This document shows, piece by piece, positions 9,219 through 16,163 of a stretch of 45,854 nucleotides of DNA. Both the position numbers and the translations under genes were made by a program. The first letter of the stretch is position 1. Each line of letters opens with the position of its first letter. The notes under the pieces are model-generated. The model ran no database searches and was not told where the DNA came from. It saw only the letters and a list, made by a program, of their open reading frames with translations. Location: the NCBI RefSeq assembly GCF_013179805.1, contig NZ_SRRZ01000050.1, positions 1,446 to 47,299 of the forward strand, written 5' to 3'. The DNA is from Microcoleus asticus IPMA8. GTDB taxonomy: Bacteria; Cyanobacteriota; Cyanobacteriia; Cyanobacteriales; Microcoleaceae.

Positions 9219-9265
9219 AAAAAAGCTCTACAGGCTCTGATGTAGTTACACTAATCCTGTAGAGC
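9219..9265 (-). terminator. Rho-independent terminator between the 83-aa ORF and cas10d
   Basis: On the minus strand a 10-bp perfect stem (GCTCTACAGG at 9265-9256 pairing with 9234-9225, loop 21 nt) is followed at once by six T residues (9224-9219). It lies after the stop of the 83-residue gene and 56 bp before the cas10d start. It should end or attenuate transcription coming from cas3. Confidence 0.75.
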
Positions 9266-9297
9266 CTAACTATTGAAAATTCGCAAAGTGCTACTAT

Positions 9298-9549
9298 CTA
9301 GCGCCTTTGAGATACCTTTTTAGGGCCTTCAACAAAAACTAAAAAGTTAAGGGAGTCTTCTATGACTTCCTTGGAGTCAATATCATTCCTGTCAAGTGCA
9401 GTCCGCAATTCGCTGACAACTTGTTCTAGTCGCTCAAAGATTTGGCGATTTTTCCCCCGAACTTTCTTTTTGTTTTCCAAAAAAGGTTTCTGGCAATAGG
9501 GAATAAATAGCAAAGGGTCTCCCTCACCAGAGCGTTTTGACTTTGGCAT
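9298..9549 (-). CDS. Small unknown protein inside the cas operon (83 aa)
   Basis: This gene was not recognised. The start at 9549 (MPKSKRSGEGDPLLFIPYCQ) is supported by AGGAGA about 8 bp upstream; the longer open frame to 9786 has no such site and an implausible composition. The protein is basic in its N-terminal half (SKR, ENKKKVRGK). Its predicted helical second half (QIFERLEQVVSELRTALDRN, then DSKEVIEDSLNFLVFVEG) could dimerise. No membrane segment or signal peptide is seen. It lies between cas3 and cas10d, where the best-known I-D locus (Synechocystis) has no extra gene. It could be an accessory Cas subunit, a regulator, or half of a toxin-antitoxin module tied to the CRISPR-like unit upstream. 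None of these is shown by the sequence. Confidence 0.7.
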   Translation of the reverse strand: MPKSKRSGEGDPLLFIPYCQKPFLENKKKVRGKNRQIFERLEQVVSELRTALDRNDIDSKEVIEDSLNFLVFVEGPKKVSQRR

Positions 9550-9594
9550 TGTGAATGTCTCCTGTTTAGTTTTTACAGACTGGAAAGACTCACG

Positions 9595-9638
9595 GCTGCT
9601 GACTGCTAACAGCAGCAGAAGGGGGGCGTTATACCCCC
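9595..9638. other. Two adjacent hairpins upstream of the 83-aa ORF
   Basis: A 7-bp stem GCTGCTG/CAGCAGC (9595-9601 with 9610-9616, loop 8 nt) lies next to a 5-bp stem GGGGG/CCCCC (9621-9626 with 9634-9638). On the minus strand both would fall in the 5' untranslated region of the 83-residue gene. They could be a leader structure or a weak terminator for the opposite strand. No T-run follows on either side. Confidence 0.5.
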
Positions 9639-9779
9639 ACCCAAATAAAGTGACGCTAAAAACCGTTCTGTCTAGAGAACAAGAAGGGCTGCGATTACAT
9701 ATCTGTGTTCCTACTCGCGATCGTTGCTCACAGAGCCGCGAAGCTTTCCATGGTCTAAGTGTAAGCGATCTAAACATAG

Positions 9780-9808
9780 TTGTCATCCTTGCTATATTTA
9801 TGTACTAT
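9780..9808 (+). promoter_or_regulatory. Sigma70-like promoter of the CRISPR-like unit
   Basis: TTGTCA (9780-9785) and TACTAT (9803-9808) are separated by exactly 17 bp, giving 5/6 and 4/6 matches to consensus. The predicted start near 9815 is about 25 bp before the first CRISPR-like repeat, on the same strand as that repeat's 5' handle. Confidence 0.55.
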
Positions 9809-9839
9809 GGTGTGGACAGGTAGAAAAAGCTTATTAATT

Positions 9840-9951
9840 TTTATTGAGAGCTTAACACCCTATTAGGGATTGAAAAAATTGGCTGCGCTCCTAATGGCGT
9901 TCGTTCCTCTATCTTTCTACCTGACTTAACCCCCCTATTAGGGCTTGAACT
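9840..9951 (+). CRISPR. Two-repeat degenerate CRISPR-like unit (candidate CreA-like crRNA gene)
   Basis: Repeat A (9840-9876) matches the array repeat at 24 of 37 positions, with near identity over its last 20 bases: CCCTATTAGGGATTGAAAA against CCCTATCAGGGATTGAAAC. Repeat B (about 9915-9951) keeps CCCTATTAGGG followed by CTTGAAC. The shared hairpin cores (TATTAGGG) are 75 bp apart, one repeat plus one spacer, leaving a 38-bp spacer-like segment (9877-9914). The handle reads on the plus strand, opposite to the main array and antisense to the cas genes. A 10-bp inverted repeat (CAGGTAGAAA at 9817-9826, TTTCTACCTG at 9914-9923) would pair the predicted RNA 5' end with the edge of repeat B. It may be a crRNA-like regulator or a remnant array. 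No target was found by eye. Confidence 0.7.
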
Positions 9952-9952
9952 T

Positions 9953-12133
9953 CTACGCAATCCATACTTCATCCCCCTTGCTCTTGAGCCAGTGGGCCAG
10001 CGTGTCCACAAGCAGGGCCGACTGGCCAAAAGCTATAGAATAAGGTGCAGTCGTATCGTGGAAACTGTACCGATCGCAAATCGGATAAATCTGAAAGTGC
10101 ACCGGCAGTCGCAGGCGCGATCGTACTTCAGTTACCGGATACCGCAGCACATAACAAACCAATGCTTGCTTCTTCAAACGCTTGTTGATTTCCCCGATCC
10201 AATAATTCTCAGGTTGCACAACCTCAATCCCCGTTAAAACCTGAACTTTCCAAGCAGAAGCATTTTCCTCTAAAGTTCCCGAATAAGTAAATTTCCAATT
10301 CAGTCTTTCCTCCCGATAACTACGCAACTTCAAAAAAGCAAGACAATGTTTAAATCGACCTTTGGCAATTGGTTGCCCAAGGCGTTCCGATGTCTCGTTC
10401 AACATTCGCATAAAGGCAAATTCCGTCATCGGTTCGATTTCCAAGTTGCTCAAAATTCCTGGTAAATCGTAAGTTTTAAATTTGTCTGCCTCGTGGGAAT
10501 CGGTTAAATCGCAAATGCCACATTGCAGGGGACTAGAACCTCGAAAACTGCTAGCATCCTCAACTATCGGATTTCCTGTCTTATTACCCGATCGCTCTTG
10601 CCACTCTTTGCCCCACTGTTTAATATCACCGGCCACTTTCCCCAAGTTAGTTTTAAATACTTTCTGACAAGATTCCTTAAAAGCCTTCTGACTTTCTGCG
10701 TACTGCTGTTTAATTGTCTTGTGTCCTAATTCCCAGCAAATTTGAACTGACTGCACCGCGCCCCAACGGGAGTAATATCCCTCAAAATTGTTGATTTGGC
10801 GGTACTTTTCGCGAATTTGTTGATAGAAAAAAGGACGATCGTAAATTCCGTTAGACTCTAAAGTGGCACTATCACCCGCAAACAAGCGTTCGACTAAGAA
10901 ATTAGGGGTGAGTGCTATGGCTGTGAAATTTTTAAACTGAATAAACTCTCCATTGCGATCGCAGCCATCGTGCCGCCCCAACCTTCCCAACCTTTGGATG
11001 AAGTTGCCCGCATCGGCGGATTCAAAAATCAGCAAATTGATTTTGAAGTCTACCCCGACATCAATGGTGCTAGTACCGAGAACTAAGTCTGACGAGAGCG
11101 ATCGCTCTTTTTCCGTCTTTCCCGACAACCCGGTATTTTCGCCAACAACTAAACCGTGAGGCGCGAACAATTCCCGAAAAAATGGTGTCAGCCGCTTGAC
11201 GGCCGCAATTGAATTCAGAATAATCGCTCCTTTACTTCCCGGATTGTGTTTAAAGTGAGTCAGGATGAGATTTGCGCTGTCCTTCAGCCAAGTTTCAGAA
11301 GCTTTTGAAGTTGGTTCTAGGGAAATAAAAGTCAGCGTACTTTCCCTCAATATCTGCCGCCAGGAGTCTGCTTTCAACTGTTCGATTTCAGCAGGGCGAT
11401 CGGGAAACTGATATTTGCCTGCTTTTAAAGGGTCGATAGTTTGACAGCGAAAACCTGCTATTTCTAGTCTGCTAATTAATTGGTCGTCAGGAGTTGCTGA
11501 CAGGAATACAAACTTTTTTCGGCGGTTTGTATTGTGAATTAACAACATAGTATTGATGACGCTGGCAATCTGGGGAGATGCTAAAACATGAAATTCATCA
11601 AAAATGGATAGGTCAAAATCTTTGTCGATGCGACCCCACAGTTTATCGGGGCTATCTTCAGAGCTTAAATACGCTCCTCGGTGGAGATAGTGCAAGATAT
11701 CAGGGTTAGTTAATAAAATCTCTGATTGACCTGTGCGAGATGCGATCGCGGCTGCTTTTCTAAGTTTTTCATTTTCTGCATAGATTTCTAATTCCGAGCC
11801 GCTAAGTCGGACAACGCGGGGTTGATGATCGGGTTGGAATTGTTCGATATAGCGCTGAATTTGAGTCTCCTGATCTCGCGCCAGTTCATTCGTCGGATAT
11901 AGCGCCACTGCACAACAATTTGTCTGCAATGTTTCTAAAAAAGCGGCTAAACTTTTGCCATCGCTAGTTATAGCAAAGTTGAAAATGACATCAATATTTG
12001 GATCGCGAATTGCCTTTAAAGTTTCGGCTTGATGCCAAGAAAGAGTCCAACCTTCCGGTAATTTGACTTTCTTGGGAATTTCCGCAGCGGGACAGGAGTA
12101 AACGGATTTGAGGGTAATCTGGTAATCGGACAT
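9953..12133 (-). CDS. cas3: Type I-D CRISPR helicase Cas3 (HD-less)
   Basis: This 726-residue SF2 helicase (counted from ATG 12133, MSDYQITLKS) lacks an HD domain, as in all type I-D systems, where HD is on Cas10d. Visible motifs are the P-loop-like TSDGKS (56-61), DEFH box (179-182), LSAT motif III, and QRLGRLGRHD motif VI. It unwinds target DNA after Cascade binding. The open frame extends upstream to 12241, but that part overlaps the divergent regulator and lacks a family-like sequence, so ATG 12133 is preferred. The stop codon abuts repeat B of the CRISPR-like unit. A gap of about 400 bp separates it from the next minus-strand gene. Confidence 0.94.
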   Translation of the reverse strand: MSDYQITLKSVYSCPAAEIPKKVKLPEGWTLSWHQAETLKAIRDPNIDVIFNFAITSDGKSLAAFLETLQTNCCAVALYPTNELARDQETQIQRYIEQFQPDHQPRVVRLSGSELEIYAENEKLRKAAAIASRTGQSEILLTNPDILHYLHRGAYLSSEDSPDKLWGRIDKDFDLSIFDEFHVLASPQIASVINTMLLIHNTNRRKKFVFLSATPDDQLISRLEIAGFRCQTIDPLKAGKYQFPDRPAEIEQLKADSWRQILRESTLTFISLEPTSKASETWLKDSANLILTHFKHNPGSKGAIILNSIAAVKRLTPFFRELFAPHGLVVGENTGLSGKTEKERSLSSDLVLGTSTIDVGVDFKINLLIFESADAGNFIQRLGRLGRHDGCDRNGEFIQFKNFTAIALTPNFLVERLFAGDSATLESNGIYDRPFFYQQIREKYRQINNFEGYYSRWGAVQSVQICWELGHKTIKQQYAESQKAFKESCQKVFKTNLGKVAGDIKQWGKEWQERSGNKTGNPIVEDASSFRGSSPLQCGICDLTDSHEADKFKTYDLPGILSNLEIEPMTEFAFMRMLNETSERLGQPIAKGRFKHCLAFLKLRSYREERLNWKFTYSGTLEENASAWKVQVLTGIEVVQPENYWIGEINKRLKKQALVCYVLRYPVTEVRSRLRLPVHFQIYPICDRYSFHDTTAPYSIAFGQSALLVDTLAHWLKSKGDEVWIA

Positions 12134-12230
12134 ATGCTGAATCTGTGTCCGTAGAAAGTGGATATCCCCCATATTGACACCGACAATAGAGATAATCAAG
12201 CCTGTACAATGAAAAAGTGTCCGTATATTT
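12128..12230. promoter_or_regulatory. cas3/WYL divergent promoter region with repeated TGTCCG motifs
   Basis: The intergenic space between the divergent cas3 and WYL genes contains GTGTCCGTA twice in direct orientation (12145-12153 and 12217-12225, 72 bp apart). An inverted CGGACA lies at 12128-12133, on the cas3 start codon. These are candidate operators for the adjacent regulator. One copy lies just before the regulator's own ATG, which would allow autoregulation. Binding is inferred, not shown. Confidence 0.45.
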
Positions 12231-13097
12231 ATGAGTCGCAAAGGTCAATCGATCACCCTATCGGTTTCTGAACGAGATAAAACTGAGTTGGAAGCCTTGG
12301 CCCAAGAATTCGGGAAGACGTGGGGCGATCGCCCGAACATATCCAAACTGATAGAAGCGATCGCCCGTCGCCAACTGACGATCGCCCCCAACCACGACTG
12401 GCCCCAAACCCGCATCCAAGCCCTAGACCTCGCCCGACAGCAATTGCTTGACTTGGGTAAAATTGATGAAGCGCTGGCAATTGCCCAATTGTTGAGCGAT
12501 CGCAGCGAACTAACTCTCCCCTTCCGGGCTGAAATCGATCAGTTTTTGAGCAACCCATTACCTGCTTGGCGGCAAAAAATCGATAATTTTATCCACAGAG
12601 ACCAACCATTTCGCCTTTCCTATCGAGATGCAGCCGATCGCCTTTGGAGTTACACAGTCTTACACGCTCGGATTGTCCCTATTGAAAAGCGACAGTATTT
12701 AATGTGTCGCTGCGAAGAATCTGACGGAAATCAAGACGTACCGGGGCTCGAACACAACTGGACGCTGCTGCTCGATCGCATTGAAGATGCTGCGGTGATG
12801 TCGGTCGATCGAACTTGGTTGCCCGATTTAGAGCGAATTTCCGTAGAATTTCACTTATTTGGCAGGCTTGCCTTTAACTACAGACGAAAGCAAGGCGATG
12901 TGGAAGTCAGCGACTTAGAAGGCGATCCGCCAATGAGACGAGTCACCCGTCCGATTTTCAATACCTTCTGGTTTTTCCGCGAAATTGCCCCCTATTGGGA
13001 AGATTGCGCGATCGCCTCTCCAGACAGCGTGCGCGATCGATTCCAACAAAAACTGATCGCCCTCTGTCGCCAGTACAACCTGGAAATCCGCGATTAA
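12231..13097 (+). CDS. WYL-domain transcriptional regulator of the CRISPR locus
   Basis: This 288-residue protein has a short N-terminal DNA-binding segment resembling a ribbon-helix-helix (ITLSVSERDKTELEALAQEF, then ISKLIEAIARR). Next come a helical linker and a WYL-type ligand-binding domain (about residues 115-215: PFRLSYRDAADRLWSYTVLHAR through VPIEKRQYLMCRCEE), ending in a C-terminal helical extension. A WYL protein beside the Synechocystis I-D locus (Sll7009) has been reported as a negative regulator of crRNA accumulation. The divergent placement next to cas3 here suggests a similar role. The start ATG gives MSRKGQS. The regulated promoter and ligand are inferences. Confidence 0.85.
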   Translation: MSRKGQSITLSVSERDKTELEALAQEFGKTWGDRPNISKLIEAIARRQLTIAPNHDWPQTRIQALDLARQQLLDLGKIDEALAIAQLLSDRSELTLPFRAEIDQFLSNPLPAWRQKIDNFIHRDQPFRLSYRDAADRLWSYTVLHARIVPIEKRQYLMCRCEESDGNQDVPGLEHNWTLLLDRIEDAAVMSVDRTWLPDLERISVEFHLFGRLAFNYRRKQGDVEVSDLEGDPPMRRVTRPIFNTFWFFREIAPYWEDCAIASPDSVRDRFQQKLIALCRQYNLEIRD

Positions 13098-13105
13098 ATC
13101 AAAAA

Positions 13106-13129
13106 AAAGCAGCCTGTAAAGGCTGCTTT
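13106..13129 (-). terminator. Terminator after the small conserved gene
   Basis: A 9-bp perfect stem AAAGCAGCC/GGCTGCTTT with a 6-nt loop is followed on the minus strand by a run of eight T. It ends transcription from 13271-13693. On the plus strand, only nine bases after the WYL stop codon, it may also act as a weaker terminator. Confidence 0.75.
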
Positions 13130-13270
13130 GACAAATAAACCGTTGTTGAGTTAGAGGAGAAAACTTTAAATCGAATTCAAATTACCGCTGTTTCAACTCC
13201 TGCCTGAGTTTCCACTATTTTCATCTACCGCTGACTCACCTTGCCTTCAGAACAAAACTTCAAATCCCGA

Positions 13271-13693
13271 TTAGAATGCTGCTGAAAGTTCGTTGACTAC
13301 TTGGACTCGGCCTCTGAGCACCGCCCGCAGCAAGCGGTTGACACAGCCTCTGTCTTCGTCATTCAGAGAGTCGTCGAAGGTGGCGGCCATCAAACCGTAG
13401 CGATCCGCCAGAGTCAAAACGCCTGTATCGGTTACAGAAGCGAGGATTTCAGAGATAGCGCCGGGGAGGAGTTGTACGGGGTGCATGGCAGTGCGGTTGA
13501 ATTCGATATATTTATCATCTTCTGGTTTCCTCAAAAGATCGGTGATATTAATGAGGCCGCGAAGGTGATTGTCAGGGGTGAAAGCAAGTGATCCGAGTAG
13601 AGTAAAGTTGTGACTTGGGTCACAGCGCCACAGGTAGCCGCAGGCAATTCCATCCCGCGCCAATTTTTGGGTAGGACGTGGGGCTGACGGCAT
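13271..13693 (-). CDS. Conserved hypothetical cyanobacterial protein (140 aa)
   Basis: Function unknown. The reading frame is open to 14011, but that extension runs antisense through the glutaredoxin gene. The ATG at 13693 (MPSAPRPTQKLARDGIACGY) gives a compact, plausible 140-residue protein. It has no signal peptide or membrane segment. Features include YLWRCDPSHNFTLLGSLAF, a charged middle (RKPEDDKYIEFNRTAMHPVQ) and a C-terminal helix rich in Arg and Leu (CVNRLLRAVLRGRVQVVNEL). It is divergent from the glutaredoxin with a 57-bp gap between starts. From memory, similar short proteins occur in cyanobacteria, but no domain can be named. Confidence 0.75.
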   Translation of the reverse strand: MPSAPRPTQKLARDGIACGYLWRCDPSHNFTLLGSLAFTPDNHLRGLINITDLLRKPEDDKYIEFNRTAMHPVQLLPGAISEILASVTDTGVLTLADRYGLMAATFDDSLNDEDRGCVNRLLRAVLRGRVQVVNELSAAF

Positions 13694-13750
13694 TTCGCTA
13701 AAATGATCGTTAATCCCCCAACCAGTTAAATTTTTACCCCAGTACCAAAA

Positions 13751-14065
13751 ATGCTTGATTTTCTCAATCCCATCTTGGGCCGCAAGCCCGATCGCATCAA
13801 AGCCAATGTGGAAATCTATACTTGGCAAACCTGTCCCTACTGCATCCGCGCCAAAACTTTGCTGTGGTGGAAAGGCGTAAATTTCACGGAATACAAAATT
13901 GATGGCGATGAAGCGGCTAGAAAGGCAATGGCCGATCGCGCTAACGGACGCCGCAGCGTACCCCAAATTTTCATTAATAACGAACACGTAGGCGGCTGCG
14001 ATGACATTCACAAACTCGATGCAGAAGGACAGTTAGATCCGCTGCTAGCTCAACCCGTCGTTTAA
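13751..14065 (+). CDS. grxC: Glutaredoxin 3
   Basis: This 104-residue dithiol glutaredoxin has the active site CPYC in TWQTCPYCIRAK (about residues 29-32), the cis-proline motif SVPQIFINNEHVGG and the C-terminal GGCDDIHKLD glutathione-binding region. It reduces disulfides and glutathione-mixed disulfides in the cytoplasm. An N-terminal extension of about 20 residues (MLDFLNPILGRKPDRIKA) precedes the core and is common in cyanobacterial members. It starts at ATG 13751, divergent from the unknown gene at 13271-13693. Confidence 0.93.
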   Translation: MLDFLNPILGRKPDRIKANVEIYTWQTCPYCIRAKTLLWWKGVNFTEYKIDGDEAARKAMADRANGRRSVPQIFINNEHVGGCDDIHKLDAEGQLDPLLAQPVV

Positions 14066-14090
14066 ACATAGATATTAGACCGTTCCCAAG

Positions 14091-14157
14091 AACAAGCAAG
14101 ATGCCTGTTCCACAAAAAGTGAATTTTCTGCTTGTGGGGTGGGCATCTTGCCCGCCC
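14091..14157. repeat. Interspersed palindromic repeat, copy 2 (GGCAAGATGCC family)
   Basis: Second copy of the element at 2971-3060. GCAAGATGCCTGTTCCACAA (14096-14115) pairs with TTGTGGGGTGGGCATCTTGC further right. It lies between grxC and the convergent menD, where the hairpin could also help end transcription from both sides. Confidence 0.85.
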
Positions 14158-14185
14158 GCGAAAGGCTTATTGACAAAAGTCCTTA

Positions 14186-16090
14186 CTACGAATCTTTGGC
14201 AAATTTACTTAGATTGTCTTGCCGCCATTTAGCATCGGCGCGCCTGTCTGTTTGCACTTCTAAGACGCGAATCCCGCTATTGGGCAGTGAAATTAATTTT
14301 TGTTTGAAGTGTTCCCAATCCTCAATTACCTCGTGTTCCACGCCGTAAGTTGCACACAACTGAGCAAAATTGATATCCTGCGGCGTGGCAAAAAAATCTT
14401 CAAAGGGCGGGTCAAATTTGGCAACGGGCAACATTTCAAAAATTCCGCCGCCGTTGTTATTAATTAATATGATTGTCAGATGACCTACAAATTTATTTTT
14501 AATTAAAAAACCGTTCGTATCGTGCAAAAGTGTTAAATCGCCTGTTAGCATGATGCTGCTTTGATTGCGGTGAGCAACTCCCAAAGCAGTTGACAATGTG
14601 CCGTCTATACCGTTAGCGCCGCGATTGAAAAACGGCTTTATTTCTAAGTTGTTCGGCTTCCAGAAAAACTCTACATCTCTGACGGGCATACTGTTGGCAA
14701 TAAATATCGGTGTTTCAGGTGGCAAAATTTGGGAAAGCAGCCAGGAAACTTTGGGTTCGATTATGTTGTTAATTGCTGATATTTTTTGGTCTATTGTTTG
14801 TCTGACTTGGATTTCGGTGTTGCGCCAAAGTTGGAGGTATTCGTTTGAGGGAGAGGTTAGAACCCCCCCTAATCCCCCCTTGCTAAGGGGGGGGACTGGA
14901 GTTGATTCGCCCTTGTTAAGGGGGGGGATCTGAGGGGATATATTAGTGGTAGCAGTGGTTAGAACCCCCCCTAACCCCCCCTTGTTAAGGGGGGGGACAA
15001 GAGTTAATATAGTTGCGAGATTTTCTACGGAGGTTCGGAGATGAATTGTTTGGCCGTGTAGCGGATCGAAGTTGTGGTGGCTGGGGTCGATTATGTAGCG
15101 TTTTGGTTGGGTTTTATCTAACCAGTTTCGCAGTTCTTTGCTTGTGGGTAAGTCTCCGATTTGAATGGCGATTTCTGGGGTTAATTTATCTGCTAGTTCG
15201 CGGTTTCGCAGGATTAAATCGTAGGTGGAAATTAGATGGGGGTTTAGTTGGGCGTAGTTTCTGACTGGGGATAGTCCTTCTGCTAAAACTGGCCAGTTTA
15301 AGGATTTGGAAATTTGGGCGATCGCACTACAGTATTTTTCGACCAATTGAGGCTGTGCAACGCCTGCAATAATTATCCCTCGATCGCACTTTTGCCATTG
15401 TTGCATTGTACTTTCTTCTCCCCCCCTTAACAAGGGGGGGCTGGGGGGGGTAGAGCTTTCTCCGGCGAAAATGGGTTCTAATCCTGCAAAGAATTCTTCG
15501 GGATTGAATTGTGTTTCTAAAACTTCTACAGCTATGTCTGGAACGGGTACAAGTGGGTCGCGAAACGGGATGTTGAGGTGGACGGGGCCGGGAGTTGGAA
15601 ATTGCGATCGCTCCCAAGCATACACGATCGTCTGCCGCAGATAGTCTAGCATTCCTGTGGACGCAGAAGGTATCGCTAATTCGGCTTGCCAGTTGGGATA
15701 ATTGCCGTATATTTTAACTTGGTCGATCGCTTGTCCGGCGTGACAGTCCCGCAGTTCGGGAGGTCGATCTGCGGTGAATATTAGCAGCGGAATTCGACTT
15801 TCTCTGGCTTCTATTATCGCAGGATAAAAGTTGGCGGCTGCGGTTCCCGACGTACAAATTAGTGCTGTTGGCAAATATGATTTTTGGGCGGTTCCTAATG
15901 CAAAAAAACTTGCTGAACGTTCGTCGAGTATGGGAATAGTTTCTATTTTTTTGTTTTGAGCAAAAGCTATTGTTAGCGGTGCCGATCGCGAACCGGGACA
16001 AATCACGGCTGTAGTTAATCCCAGTCGCTGCAAAGTTTCTGCTAATACGGAAGCCCAGACGGTATTTGTGTTGCGAAAATCTATTGGCAT
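14186..16090 (-). CDS. menD: SEPHCHC synthase MenD (phylloquinone biosynthesis)
   Basis: This thiamine-diphosphate enzyme joins isochorismate and 2-oxoglutarate to make 2-succinyl-5-enolpyruvyl-6-hydroxy-3-cyclohexene-1-carboxylate. The N-terminal ThDP pyrimidine-binding domain (VICPGSRSAPLTIAFAQ, conserved Glu in ILDERSASFFALG) and the C-terminal pyrophosphate-binding domain (MLTGDLTLLHDTNGFL, ILINNNGGGIFEMLP) are intact. ATG 16090 (MPIDFRNTNT) is chosen over the TTG at 16111. The protein is 634 residues, about 50 longer than usual. The excess consists of two in-frame insertions of a Pro/Gly-rich repeat (PPSPPLLRGG, PPLNKGGLGG) in the central and linker regions. It is convergent with grxC and divergent from the ABM gene. 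Confidence 0.95.
   Translation of the reverse strand: MPIDFRNTNTVWASVLAETLQRLGLTTAVICPGSRSAPLTIAFAQNKKIETIPILDERSASFFALGTAQKSYLPTALICTSGTAAANFYPAIIEARESRIPLLIFTADRPPELRDCHAGQAIDQVKIYGNYPNWQAELAIPSASTGMLDYLRQTIVYAWERSQFPTPGPVHLNIPFRDPLVPVPDIAVEVLETQFNPEEFFAGLEPIFAGESSTPPSPPLLRGGEESTMQQWQKCDRGIIIAGVAQPQLVEKYCSAIAQISKSLNWPVLAEGLSPVRNYAQLNPHLISTYDLILRNRELADKLTPEIAIQIGDLPTSKELRNWLDKTQPKRYIIDPSHHNFDPLHGQTIHLRTSVENLATILTLVPPLNKGGLGGVLTTATTNISPQIPPLNKGESTPVPPLSKGGLGGVLTSPSNEYLQLWRNTEIQVRQTIDQKISAINNIIEPKVSWLLSQILPPETPIFIANSMPVRDVEFFWKPNNLEIKPFFNRGANGIDGTLSTALGVAHRNQSSIMLTGDLTLLHDTNGFLIKNKFVGHLTIILINNNGGGIFEMLPVAKFDPPFEDFFATPQDINFAQLCATYGVEHEVIEDWEHFKQKLISLPNSGIRVLEVQTDRRADAKWRQDNLSKFAKDS
14857..15005. 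repeat. C/G-run palindromic repeats inserted in menD, cluster 1
   Basis: Three copies of a palindrome of the form CCCCCCTT-N-AAGGGGGG lie in about 150 bp (near 14863-14893, 14910-14927 and 14963-14997). Read in the menD frame they encode PPLNKGGLGG, PPLNKGES and PPLSKGGLGG. Similar copies lie at 15415-15452 and in menC. This appears to be a mobile short repeat that tolerates insertion in coding DNA. Confidence 0.85.
15415..15452. repeat. C/G-run palindromic repeat inserted in menD, cluster 2
   Basis: One copy (CCCCCCTTAACAAGGGGGGG followed by CTGGGGGGGG) encodes TPPSPPLLRGG in the menD frame. It belongs to the same family as 14857-15005 and the menC copies. Confidence 0.85.
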
Positions 16091-16163
16091 TGCTAAATCT
16101 GAGTAGCTCAACTCTGTATTGTGCTACGATATTATACCGAAATAATTGTCAGGATACATTTTT

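Noticed and set aside
9262..9276. ATTGAAAA near 9272 as a third CRISPR-like repeat
   Set aside because: Only the handle-like octamer is present. The CCCTAT-AGGG core is missing.
9687..9693. Possible target of the CRISPR-like spacer: GGCTGCG shared with 9881-9887
   Set aside because: Only 7 contiguous matches starting at spacer position 5, with mismatches at positions 1, 3 and 4 and no GTN PAM. It is compatible with chance.
9550..9786. N-terminal extension of the 83-aa gene to 162 residues
   Set aside because: The extension is Arg/Ser/Cys-rich and runs through the hairpins. The ribosome site supports the ATG at 9549.
9551..9823. Plus-strand 90-codon frame opposite the 83-aa gene leader
   Set aside because: It has poor composition and no ribosome site, and it would overlap the predicted promoter of the CRISPR-like unit.
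12158..12175. Possible spacer target GTC-AATATGGGGG in the cas3 promoter
   Set aside because: The PAM fits but only 5 of the first 9 bases match, too weak to claim.
12134..12241. Upstream start of cas3
   Set aside because: It would overlap the WYL gene start and cover the divergent promoter, with no family-like sequence.
13694..14011. N-terminal extension of the 140-aa gene antisense to glutaredoxin
   Set aside because: It is a shadow of grxC. ATG 13693 gives a plausible protein.
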